DNA of 64,000 bases from Solirubrobacter ginsenosidimutans (GTDB lineage Bacteria; Actinomycetota; Thermoleophilia; Solirubrobacterales; Solirubrobacteraceae), in contig NZ_JAPDOD010000020.1 in assembly GCF_027587205.1 (NCBI RefSeq), positions 93,785-157,784 on the forward strand, read 5' to 3'. Positions 15,471 through 23,393 of this stretch are shown piece by piece. A program made the translations under genes and the position numbers. The notes beneath the pieces are model-generated. The model made no database searches, was not told the origin of the DNA, and worked only from the letters and a program-made list of their open reading frames with translations. The first letter of the stretch is position 1. The number at the start of each line of letters is the position of its first letter.

Positions 15471-16994
15471 GTGGGCGACCTCGAGCTCCTCTTCGCGCTG
15501 CTGTTCGCGGCCGTGCTGCTGGTCCGCGGCGCCGACCACGTCGGCGTGCCGTACCCGATCGTGCTCGTCCTCGCCGGGCTCGGCATCTCGTTCATCCCCG
15601 GCGTGAAGCCGATCGAGCTCGACGCGCACGTGGTGCTGCTGGTCTTCATCCCGCCGCTGCTGCTGTCGGCCGGCTGGTACTCGTCGCCGCGGGAGCTGCG
15701 CGCCGAGAGCCGCGCGCTGGGCCTGCTCGCACTCGCCCTCGTGCTGGTGACGACCGTGGTCGTCGCGGTCGCCTCGCACGAGCTGGTGGCCCAGCTGACC
15801 TGGCCGGCGGCGTTCATGCTGGGCGCCGTCGTCGCCCCGACGGATGCGGTCGCCGCCGTCGCCACGTTCGCCTCCGTGCGCGTGCCCGAGCGCGTCAAGC
15901 TGCTCGTCCAGGGCGAGTCGCTGATCAACGACGCGACCGGGCTGACCGCGTTTCGCGTTGCGGTGGGCGCGGCCGGCATCGAGGGCTTCCAGTCGGGCCA
16001 CGCGCTGGGCGAGTTCGTGCTCGCGACCGCCGGCGGGACGCTCGTGGGCATCGGCGTCGCGTGGGTGATGCTGCGGCTGATCCGGCGGCAGCCCGACGTC
16101 ACCGTCTCCGTCTTCCTGACGATCGCGGCGGCCTACGGGAGCTACATCATCGCCGAGGAGCTCCACGCCTCGGGCATCCTCGCCGCGGCGGTCGCGGGCC
16201 TGTACTCCGGCTGGCATCAGTCCGAGTTCTTCGACGCCGACACCCGCCTGACGGCCAGCGCCTTCTGGAGCATCATGGTCTTCGGGCTGGAGGCGCTGCT
16301 CTTCATCCTGCTCGGGCTGCAGCTGGACTCGATCCTCAACGACGTCGGGGACGGCACCGCGGGGACGCTGCTGGCCACCGGCGCGCTGCTGGCGGCGCTC
16401 GTGATCGCGGTCCGCGTCGTCTTCGCCCTGCTGCCGCTGGCGCCGGGACTCTCCCTGCGCGAACGCATCGTGGTCGGCTGGTGCGGGATGCGCGGCGCGA
16501 TCTCGCTGGCCGCCGCGCTCTCGATCGACGAGACGATCGACGGCCGCGCGGAGGTCATCTTCCTCACGTTCGTCGTGATCCTGATCACGCTCCTCGGCCA
16601 GGGTCTGACGCTGCCGCCGCTGATCCGGGCACTGCGGCTCTCGACTCCGCGCGAGTGGTCACCTGAGGAGGCGATCGCGCGCCTGGAGGCGGCGCAGTCG
16701 GCGCTGGACCGCCTCGACGAGCTCGAGGACGAGGATCGGGTGGGAGACGAGCCGCTGCGGCGGCTGCGCGACCTCTACCGGGCCCGCTTCCGCCAGTGCA
16801 TGGCGGTGATCGGCGGCGAGAAGGCACCCGACGCGCTGGCCGAGCAGCGGATGCGCTTCGGCGAGGTGCGGCGCGACCTGATCCAGGCCGAGCGCGCCGC
16901 GGTGCTCGGGCTGCGCAACGACGGCAAGGTCAGCCAGGACGTCCAGCGGCTGATCGAGCGCGACCTCGACCTCGAAGAGGCGCGCCTCAGATAG
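15471..16994 (+). CDS. CPA1-family Na+/H+ antiporter
   Basis: 507 residues from GTG at 15471; an in-frame ATG at 15414, in a CATG shared with the divergent DsbA-like gene, is the alternative. About 12 transmembrane segments are visible, with the CPA1 signature at TM5 (MLGAVVAPTDAVAAVA) and the ion-binding Asp in GESLINDATGLTAF. A 120-residue cytoplasmic tail is strongly helical (ARLEAAQSALDRLDELEDED). It probably exports Na+ (or K+) for H+ and supports pH homeostasis. It overlaps the convergent glycosylase gene by 8 bp. Confidence 0.92.
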   Translation: MGDLELLFALLFAAVLLVRGADHVGVPYPIVLVLAGLGISFIPGVKPIELDAHVVLLVFIPPLLLSAGWYSSPRELRAESRALGLLALALVLVTTVVVAVASHELVAQLTWPAAFMLGAVVAPTDAVAAVATFASVRVPERVKLLVQGESLINDATGLTAFRVAVGAAGIEGFQSGHALGEFVLATAGGTLVGIGVAWVMLRLIRRQPDVTVSVFLTIAAAYGSYIIAEELHASGILAAAVAGLYSGWHQSEFFDADTRLTASAFWSIMVFGLEALLFILLGLQLDSILNDVGDGTAGTLLATGALLAALVIAVRVVFALLPLAPGLSLRERIVVGWCGMRGAISLAAALSIDETIDGRAEVIFLTFVVILITLLGQGLTLPPLIRALRLSTPREWSPEEAIARLEAAQSALDRLDELEDEDRVGDEPLRRLRDLYRARFRQCMAVIGGEKAPDALAEQRMRFGEVRRDLIQAERAAVLGLRNDGKVSQDVQRLIERDLDLEEARLR

Positions 16995-17601
16995 GGGCGT
17001 TGTTGAGCGAGCGCCAGAGGTACTCGCAGGCACGCGTCCGGTAGGGACGCCACGGCTCCGCGAGCTCGATCATCGCGTCCGGCTTGGGCACGACGTCGAG
17101 GCCGTATGCCCGCTTGAAGGCGTTCTTGATGCCCTGGTCGCCGGTGGCGAGGATGTCCTGCCGGTGCAGGGTGAACATCAGGAACATGTGCGCCGTCCAC
17201 TCGCCGATGCCCTTGACGGCGACCAGGTCGCGCATGACCTCGTCGTCGGACTGCGCTTCGAGGTTGGTGAGCTGGAGCTCGCCGGCGAGGATGTGCTCAG
17301 CGAGTGAGCGCAGGGCGTTGACCTTGGCGTGCGAGAGGCCTGCCGCGGTGCGCATCGCGTCCGGGTCGTCGGCGAGCAGCTGCTCAGGCGTCGGTGGGTG
17401 GCCGCCGAAGCGCTCGATCAGCCGCCCGTAGATCGCCTGGGCGGCCTTGACCGAGAGCTGCTGGCCGGTGATCGCGCGCAGCAGCGCGCTATAGACGTCG
17501 GTGGGCCGGCTCCGTGACTCCTTCGGGAGCGGCCCGCCGAAATCCTTGATGAGCCCCGCCATGACGGGGTCCTTCGCGAGGTGTGAATCTGCGGCGTTCA
17601 A
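16987..17601 (-). CDS. DNA-3-methyladenine glycosylase II (AlkA-like, HhH-GPD)
   Basis: 204 residues from TTG at 17601; an ATG at 17562 is possible but would cut conserved N-terminal sequence (SHLAKDPVMAGLIKDFGG). The helix-hairpin-helix is DLVAVKGIGEWTAHMFLM at about residues 125-142 and the catalytic Asp is Asp155 in LATGDQGIKNA. It lacks the Fe-S Cys motif of MutY/Nth. Expected role is base-excision removal of alkylated purines. It ends 8 bp inside the convergent antiporter gene. Confidence 0.92.
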   Translation of the reverse strand: MNAADSHLAKDPVMAGLIKDFGGPLPKESRSRPTDVYSALLRAITGQQLSVKAAQAIYGRLIERFGGHPPTPEQLLADDPDAMRTAAGLSHAKVNALRSLAEHILAGELQLTNLEAQSDDEVMRDLVAVKGIGEWTAHMFLMFTLHRQDILATGDQGIKNAFKRAYGLDVVPKPDAMIELAEPWRPYRTRACEYLWRSLNNAPI

Positions 17602-17614
17602 AGCCGCGCGGACA

Positions 17615-18565
17615 CTACCCGTCGGCGTTGATGGCCCCGATCAGCTCGACCAGGACGCGCGCCGCGTCCTCGTTCTCCACCTGGCAGGTGCCGGCCGCAT
17701 CGTGCCCGCCGCCGCCGTAGGTGAGCATCAGCGAGCCGACGTTCGTCTTCGAGCCGCGATCGAGGATCGACTTGCCCGTCGCGAACACCGTGTTCTGCTG
17801 GCGCAGGCCCCAGAGCACGTGGATCGAGATGTTGCACTGCGGGTACAGCGCGTAGAGCGTGAAGCGGTTCGTCGGGTGGATGACCTCCTCCTCGCGGAGG
17901 TCGAGGACGACGAGGTTGCCGTGCACGGTCGAGCAGCGGCGGATCTGCTCCTCGGCGGCTTCGGCGTGCGCGTTGTAGAGCTCGACGCGCTCGATGACGT
18001 GCGGGTTCTCGAAGACCTCGTCGATCGACATCGCGACGATCACGTCGATCAGCTGCATCATCAGCTGGTAGTTGGAGATCTCGAACTCGCGGAAACGACC
18101 GAGGCCGGTGCGCGGGTCCATGAGGAAGTTGAGCATCACCCAGCCGGTGGGGTGGCGGATCTCCTCGAGCGAGAACTGCGCGGCGTCGCCCTTGTCGACG
18201 GCGTCCATCAGCTCTTCGATGCCGGGGAAGGCCTCGGCGCCGCCGTAGTAGTCATAGACCACGCGCGCGGCGGACTGGGCGCCCGGCACGATGACGTGGT
18301 TCTCGCGCGGGCCGCCGACCCGCTGGGCCTCAGAGCTGTGGTGATCGAAGGAGATCGCCACGTCCGGGTTGTACGGCAGATTCGTCGTGACGTCGTTGGG
18401 GCCCATCTCGACCTTGCCGTCCTGGACGTCCTTCGGATGGACGAACAGGATGTCGTCGAGGATGCCGAGATGCTTGAGCAGGGCCGCGCACACGAGTCCG
18501 TCGAAATCCGACCGGGTGACGAGCCGGTAGCGCTCGGCGTGGGTGGAAGTCATAACTGGAGTCAT
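17615..18565 (-). CDS. DHH-family phosphoesterase
   Basis: 316 residues. N-terminal DHH domain: DFDG at 20-23 supplies the first metal-binding Asp residues, and the signature FDHHSS is at 73-78. The C-terminal DHHA1-like domain ends in YGGGGHDAAGTCQV. This is the exopolyphosphatase/oligoribonuclease-like group (NrnA, c-di-AMP phosphodiesterase or polyphosphatase relatives); substrate not assignable. An ATG at 18553 is an alternative start. It lies between the glycosylase and HemQ genes on the same strand, with short gaps. Confidence 0.88.
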   Translation of the reverse strand: MTPVMTSTHAERYRLVTRSDFDGLVCAALLKHLGILDDILFVHPKDVQDGKVEMGPNDVTTNLPYNPDVAISFDHHSSEAQRVGGPRENHVIVPGAQSAARVVYDYYGGAEAFPGIEELMDAVDKGDAAQFSLEEIRHPTGWVMLNFLMDPRTGLGRFREFEISNYQLMMQLIDVIVAMSIDEVFENPHVIERVELYNAHAEAAEEQIRRCSTVHGNLVVLDLREEEVIHPTNRFTLYALYPQCNISIHVLWGLRQQNTVFATGKSILDRGSKTNVGSLMLTYGGGGHDAAGTCQVENEDAARVLVELIGAINADG

Positions 18566-18619
18566 CCCCCAGGGAGATCGGCCGCACGCCGGGAAAGTTC
18601 AGCCGCGGCTGCGGCGGGA

Positions 18620-19324
18620 CTACGCGGAGACGTGGACCGCGGCGCCGTCGAGCGCGTTCAGCGCGCGTTCGACGGACATCGACACGCACGTGAACGTGGG
18701 GGTGTCGCGCTTGGTGAACAAGCTCGACTCGGTGGTGCGCAGGCGCTGGACGAGATCGAGGAAGACCGCGGGCTCGTCGCCCTCGAAGGCGACGACGAAC
18801 TCCTGGTCGTCGAGCCCGAAGGAGTAGCTCGTGTTGAGGTCGATGCTCGGGTATTCCTTGCCCATGCGGATGTGCTCCTGCATGATCCGCCAGCGTTCCT
18901 TCGGATCGAGCCCGTACCACTCGCGGGTCTTCACGAAGGGGTAGACGAAGAGGTACTTGGAGTGCGCGGGGCGGACCTCGAGGCGCGACTCGTCGCTGTA
19001 CTCCGACGGCTTGGTCATCGCCAGGAAGCTGTACGGCGTGTCGCACCAGGCCATCAGCCCGCTCTGGGCGAGGACCACGTGGAACTCGTGGATGCGCTCG
19101 AGGTTCTGCGCCTGACTGAGCAGCAGCAGATCGGCGTCACCTCGCGTACCCACCAACGAGAAAGCCCGCAAAAGCCGCTCTTGCGCGTAGTCCTCGCAGG
19201 CGGCGATGACCTCGCGCTTGTGGGCCTCGCGCTCGGCCGGATCCAGGCGTCGCCACGCGGGATCGACCTTCAGGAAGGTGTACTTGACGAAGTGTCGTTC
19301 AGGCATGTCTCGGGTCTTCAGCAT
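18620..19324 (-). CDS. hemQ: Coproheme decarboxylase HemQ (chlorite-dismutase family)
   Basis: About 234 residues; ATG at 19324, or at 19306 (MPERHFVKYTFLKVDP) with a more typical N terminus. The conserved central segment YLFVYPFVKTREWYGLD carries Tyr128 and Lys132 (numbered from 19324), matching the HemQ signature with the redox-active Tyr. By family it decarboxylates coproheme III to haem b, the last step of the coproporphyrin-dependent pathway used by Gram-positive bacteria. No other haem genes are adjacent. The divergent neighbour is the glycosyltransferase fusion. Confidence 0.93.
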   Translation of the reverse strand: MLKTRDMPERHFVKYTFLKVDPAWRRLDPAEREAHKREVIAACEDYAQERLLRAFSLVGTRGDADLLLLSQAQNLERIHEFHVVLAQSGLMAWCDTPYSFLAMTKPSEYSDESRLEVRPAHSKYLFVYPFVKTREWYGLDPKERWRIMQEHIRMGKEYPSIDLNTSYSFGLDDQEFVVAFEGDEPAVFLDLVQRLRTTESSLFTKRDTPTFTCVSMSVERALNALDGAAVHVSA

Positions 19325-19381
19325 AGGTGAAGAGCGGTTAGCCGTACCGGAGTCGTCGTTCGCGTTTCATAGGATCGCCGC

Positions 19382-21688
19382 ATGCGGGTCGCCCTGGTTT
19401 CCCCGTACTCGTGGACATACCCCGGCGGAGTAACGCGCCACATCGAAGCCCTCGCGACCGAGTTGGATCGCTCTGGGCACGACGTGAAAGTGCTCGCGCC
19501 CTTCGATCCGGATCGCCGCCGGACGGCTCTGCTGCACCGTGGAGCGCGGCCTCAGGTGCGGGATCTGCCGGAGTGGCTGGTCCCCCTGGGCGGCACGATC
19601 GGCTGGCCGTCCAACGGCGCGGTGTCCAATCTCGCGGGGACGCCGTCGGGCGTCGCGACGCTCCGGCGCGAGCTGCGAGCGGGCGGTTTCGACGTCGTCC
19701 ACGTTCATGAGCCGGTCGCGCCTGCCATCGGTTGGGACGCTCTGACGAGCGCCAACGCGCCACTTGTGGGCACGTTCCACTGCTATTCGGAATCGGTCGC
19801 GCCGCACAAGATCGCGGCGCTGCTCGGCGCCCGGCGCAAGCTGAACCACTTGAACGTCCGCGTCGCGGTGTCCGAGGCCGCGGCCTGGACCGGGCGGCGC
19901 TTCTACGGCGGCCGCTACCGGGTGATCCCCAACGGCGTCGTCATCCCCGACGGCGGCGTGCCGGCGCCGAAGGTCCGGCGCCCGGGCCAGCCGCTGCGGA
20001 TCGCGTTCGTCGGCCAGGCCGTCGAGCGCAAGGGCCTGCCTGTGCTGCTGCGCGCCTTCGAGGCGCTGCGCCGCGAGGTGCCCGCCGAACTGATCGTGAT
20101 CGGCTCCACCGCCGAGGAGCTCGCGCCGCTGCTGGTCGAGAGCGAGGGCGTGATCGCGCTCGGCCGCGTCGACGACGCGGCGAAGGAGCTCGCGCTGCGC
20201 TCGGCCGACCTCCTCTGCGCGCCGTCGCTCGGCGGCGAGTCCTTCGGGATGGTCCTGACCGAGGCGTTCGCCGCCGGCACGCCGGTCGTGGCGTCCGACA
20301 TCGCCGGCTATCGCGACGTCGTCTCCCACGGGCACGACGGGCTGCTGGTCCCGCGCGCGGACGCGACGGAGCTGGCCGAGACGCTGCGCGATCTCGCCCT
20401 TGACCCGCGCCGCGTCGCCGCCATGGCGGTCAACGCCCGCGAGAGCGCCGAGCGCTACACGTGGCCGCGGATCGCCGAGCAGCTCGTGTCCGCCTACGAG
20501 GACGCGCAGGTCGTGCCCAAGCCGGAGACGGCGGGAGAGCGCGCGGCGGTCAAGATCGGCCTCAAGCCGGCCGACGGGCTGGAGCGCATCCCCGCGCGGC
20601 GGCTGCCGTCGCTGGAGCCGATGCCGTCCGGCGGCCGCGGGCGGTTCGTGCGCCGCGGGCTGCTCGCCGGCGCAGCACTGACCACCGTCGCCGGCTCCTA
20701 CCTGGCGGTCCAGCACATCGGGCTGCAACGGATCGGGGACGCGCTGGTGCGCTCGAGCCCCGCGTGGGTGCTGGTCGCGTTGGCTTTGATGTGCGCCTCG
20801 ATGCTGCTGCGCGCCGTCTCCTGGCACGCGATCCTGAAGGCGGCGATGCCCGACGCGCGGCCGCGGATGGTCGACGCCGTCCAGGGCATCACGATCGGCG
20901 TGCTGATGTCGGCCACGCTCCCGGCGCGCCTGGGTGAGCCCTCGCGCGCGCTCGTCGTCGCCCGGCGCCTGGGCCGTGCGCGCGACCGGTTGCCGGTCGT
21001 CCTCGGCACGCTGGTCTCACAGACCCTGATCAACGTCCTCGCCCTGGTGATCCTCGGCGCGGTGATGTTCACCACGATCGGCCTCTTCGCGGGTCGCCAG
21101 CAGGCGCTGCTCTGGTACGGCCTGGCGCCGTTCGGGGTCCTGTGCCTGGTGCTCGTCGCGCCGGCGCTGATCCGCAGTGGCTTGCCGTCACGCTCCGCGC
21201 GGGTGGCCAAGTGGGTCGCCCAGGGGCGCGAAGCGACCTCGCGCGTGCGCTCCGGCCTGACCGTGTTCACGCGTCCGCGTGAGGGCGCCGTCGCGATCTC
21301 GATGCAGCTCGCGGCATGGGCGCTGCAGTGGGTCTCCTGCTACGTGCTGCTCGTCGCGCTCGGGCTCGAGCACAAGGCCGATCTGGGCGCCGCGGCCGCG
21401 ATCCTCTTCGCGGTCAACGTCACCGCCGTCCTCCCGGTCACCCCGTCGAACCTCGGTGTGTTCCAGGCCGCCTGCATGGCCGTGCTGGTCGGCGCGTACG
21501 GCGTCTCGCCGGCGCAGGCGCTCGGCTACGGGATCATCCTGCAGGCCGTCGAGGTCGCGACCGCCGTGATCATGGGCGGGCCCGCGCTGCTCAAGGAAGG
21601 CCTGTCGTGGCGCGAGGTGCGCCTGCGCGCCCTGCACAGCGCACCGGTCTCGCTCAGTTCGCGCCAGCCCGCGGAGGCCGACGTCTAG
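19382..21688 (+). CDS. Fusion: GT4 glycosyltransferase (PimA-like) + LPG-synthase-type membrane domain
   Basis: 768 residues. Residues 1-370 form a GT-B glycosyltransferase of family 4: N-terminal SPYSWTYPGGVTRHIEALA resembles PimA, and the donor-site EX7E region is SLGGESFGMVLTEAFAAGTP. After a short linker, residues about 425-740 hold around eight transmembrane segments of the lysylphosphatidylglycerol-synthase TM/UPF0104 type (TLPARLGEPSRALVVARRLG, VLPVTPSNLGVFQAACMAV). Inferred role is glycosylation of a lipid, perhaps phosphatidylinositol, together with handling or flipping of the product. The stop TAG shares CTAG with the convergent glycosylase gene. Confidence 0.9.
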   Translation: MRVALVSPYSWTYPGGVTRHIEALATELDRSGHDVKVLAPFDPDRRRTALLHRGARPQVRDLPEWLVPLGGTIGWPSNGAVSNLAGTPSGVATLRRELRAGGFDVVHVHEPVAPAIGWDALTSANAPLVGTFHCYSESVAPHKIAALLGARRKLNHLNVRVAVSEAAAWTGRRFYGGRYRVIPNGVVIPDGGVPAPKVRRPGQPLRIAFVGQAVERKGLPVLLRAFEALRREVPAELIVIGSTAEELAPLLVESEGVIALGRVDDAAKELALRSADLLCAPSLGGESFGMVLTEAFAAGTPVVASDIAGYRDVVSHGHDGLLVPRADATELAETLRDLALDPRRVAAMAVNARESAERYTWPRIAEQLVSAYEDAQVVPKPETAGERAAVKIGLKPADGLERIPARRLPSLEPMPSGGRGRFVRRGLLAGAALTTVAGSYLAVQHIGLQRIGDALVRSSPAWVLVALALMCASMLLRAVSWHAILKAAMPDARPRMVDAVQGITIGVLMSATLPARLGEPSRALVVARRLGRARDRLPVVLGTLVSQTLINVLALVILGAVMFTTIGLFAGRQQALLWYGLAPFGVLCLVLVAPALIRSGLPSRSARVAKWVAQGREATSRVRSGLTVFTRPREGAVAISMQLAAWALQWVSCYVLLVALGLEHKADLGAAAAILFAVNVTAVLPVTPSNLGVFQAACMAVLVGAYGVSPAQALGYGIILQAVEVATAVIMGGPALLKEGLSWREVRLRALHSAPVSLSSRQPAEADV

Positions 21689-22194
21689 AGCTGCTCCGCG
21701 TGTTCGCGGGCTTCGGCGTAGAGGCGGGCGAAGTCGGCGGGCTTGTAGTGGGCGTTGAGGCCGCTCGGGTTGGGGAGGATCCAGACCGGCCGCCCGCCGA
21801 GCGTCGATTCCTGGAGGCCGAGCGTGGCCTTCGGGCGCGCCAACGCCGTGCGATAGGCGGTCAGGCCGAGGAAGGCGACCAGGCGGGGCTGCACCTCCGC
21901 GACGAGGCGCTCGAGGTCGGCTGCGCCCTCGCGCAGTTCTTCGTTGGAGAGCTCCGCGGCCGCGCGGGTCGGGCGGGCGGCGATGTTCGTTATGCCGACG
22001 CCGTAGCGCGGCAGCGTCGCATCCTCCTCCGGCGCCAGCCGGCGCGGGGTGAACCCGGCGGCGTGCAGCGCCGGATAGAAGCGGTTGCCGGGGCGGGCGA
22101 AGTTGTGGCCCACCTCCGCCGAGCGCAGTGACGGGTTGATGCCGACGAACAGGACCTTCAGGTCCGGGCCGACGATCGGTTCCAGCGCGGGCAC
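21685..22194 (-). CDS. mug: G/T(U)-mismatch-specific uracil-DNA glycosylase (MUG family)
   Basis: 169 residues from GTG at 22194. The first UDG motif is FVGINPSLRSAEVGHNFARP, with Asn where UNG has the catalytic Asp, and the second is ILPNPSGLNAHY, matching MUG/TDG. It removes uracil or thymine opposite guanine after deamination, a useful function in a GC-rich genome. Lone gene, convergent with the glycosyltransferase fusion and sharing CTAG at the stops. Confidence 0.92.
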   Translation of the reverse strand: MPALEPIVGPDLKVLFVGINPSLRSAEVGHNFARPGNRFYPALHAAGFTPRRLAPEEDATLPRYGVGITNIAARPTRAAAELSNEELREGAADLERLVAEVQPRLVAFLGLTAYRTALARPKATLGLQESTLGGRPVWILPNPSGLNAHYKPADFARLYAEAREHAEQL

Positions 22195-22214
22195 GTCCCT
22201 TAGGATGCCCGGCG

Positions 22215-23306
22215 ATGCACGTCGAGCCGTTCGTGATCGATGTCGAGGAACCGGTGCTCTACGACCTGCGCGCGCGGCTGGAGCACACCCGCTGGCCTGG
22301 CCCGGCGCCCGGCGCGCCGTGGGCGCAGGGCACCGATCTCGCGTGGCTGAAGTCGCTCGCGGCCTATTGGGAAGACGGCTTCGATTGGCGGGCGCGCGAG
22401 CGGGCGCTAAACGCCTGGCCGCAGTTCGTCGCCGACGTGGACGGCGTTCGCGTCCACTTCGTGCACGTCCGGCGGGGCGGGCTCCCGCTGATCCTCACCC
22501 ACGGCTGGCCGAGCGCGTTCACCGAGCTGCTGGGGCTGATCGACCGGCTGCCGGCGTTCGACCTCGTGATCCCGTCGCTGCCCGGCTATGGGTTCTCCTC
22601 GCGCCCGCCGGTCTGCACCACCCGCGACGTCGCCTCGCTCTGGCACACGCTGATGCAGGGTCTCGGCTACGAGCGCTACGGCGCCGGCGGCGGGGACTGG
22701 GGTGCGGCGGTCACGACCTACATGGCGCTCGAGGCACCGGAGCGGCTGCTCGGCATCCACCTCTCCAACCTGGACAACGCGCCGACGCCGACGACGCCCC
22801 TTACCGCCGCCGAGCAGGCGTTCGTGGCCGCGACCGAGCACTGGGACGCGACCGAGCGCGGCTACAGCTTCGAGCAGGGCACGAAGCCCCAGACCCTCGC
22901 CTACGGCCTCACCGACTCGCCGGTCGCGCTCGCGGCCTGGCTCCTCGAGAAGTGGCGCAGCTGGGCCGACACCGGCGGCGACCTCGCCCGCTTCGACCGC
23001 GACTTCCTGCTCGAGCTGGTGACGCTCTACTGGGTCACGAACACGATCGCCACCGCGAACCGCGACTACTTCGACAACCGCGCCGCCGGCACCGCGCTGC
23101 TCGGCCCCGACGACTTCGTGACCGTCCCGACCGCGATCGCCAACTTCCACTCGAACTTCGTCTCCGAAGGCTGCCTGCCGCGCGAGTGGGCCGAGCGGAT
23201 CTACAACGTCCAGAGTTTCAGGAACCTGCGCCACGGCGGCCACTTCGCGGCCGCCGAGGAACCGGCGCTGCTCGCCGCCGACATCTCAGCGTTCTTCGCG
23301 CCTTAG
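22215..23306 (+). CDS. Epoxide hydrolase (EHN domain + alpha/beta hydrolase)
   Basis: 363 residues. The N-terminal EHN domain (residues 1-95) has the typical LRARLEHTRWP and WLKSLAAYWEDGFDWRARER. The hydrolase core has the oxyanion motif HGWPSAFTE, nucleophile Asp161 in GGGDWGAAV and catalytic His343 in RHGGHFAAAEEP. Family members open epoxides to diols through a covalent ester, with two active-site tyrosines that I have not assigned. Start ATG at 22215, 20 bp from the divergent uracil glycosylase start. Confidence 0.92.
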   Translation: MHVEPFVIDVEEPVLYDLRARLEHTRWPGPAPGAPWAQGTDLAWLKSLAAYWEDGFDWRARERALNAWPQFVADVDGVRVHFVHVRRGGLPLILTHGWPSAFTELLGLIDRLPAFDLVIPSLPGYGFSSRPPVCTTRDVASLWHTLMQGLGYERYGAGGGDWGAAVTTYMALEAPERLLGIHLSNLDNAPTPTTPLTAAEQAFVAATEHWDATERGYSFEQGTKPQTLAYGLTDSPVALAAWLLEKWRSWADTGGDLARFDRDFLLELVTLYWVTNTIATANRDYFDNRAAGTALLGPDDFVTVPTAIANFHSNFVSEGCLPREWAERIYNVQSFRNLRHGGHFAAAEEPALLAADISAFFAP

Positions 23307-23336
23307 AGCGAACACGGCGAGCGGGAGCAGGAGCAG

Positions 23337-23377
23337 TCGGCGCACGCAGCGAGTCTATTTCGCTGAGCGTGCGCCGA
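23337..23377. terminator. Long bidirectional terminator hairpin
   Basis: Arms TCGGCGCACGC (23337-23347) and GCGTGCGCCGA (23367-23377) are perfectly complementary. An inner stem AGCGA/TCGCT encloses the loop GTCTATT, with a two-base GA bulge. It lies between the convergent epoxide hydrolase and metH genes and can serve both. Confidence 0.7.
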
Positions 23378-23393
23378 ACACTCCGACGATTGG

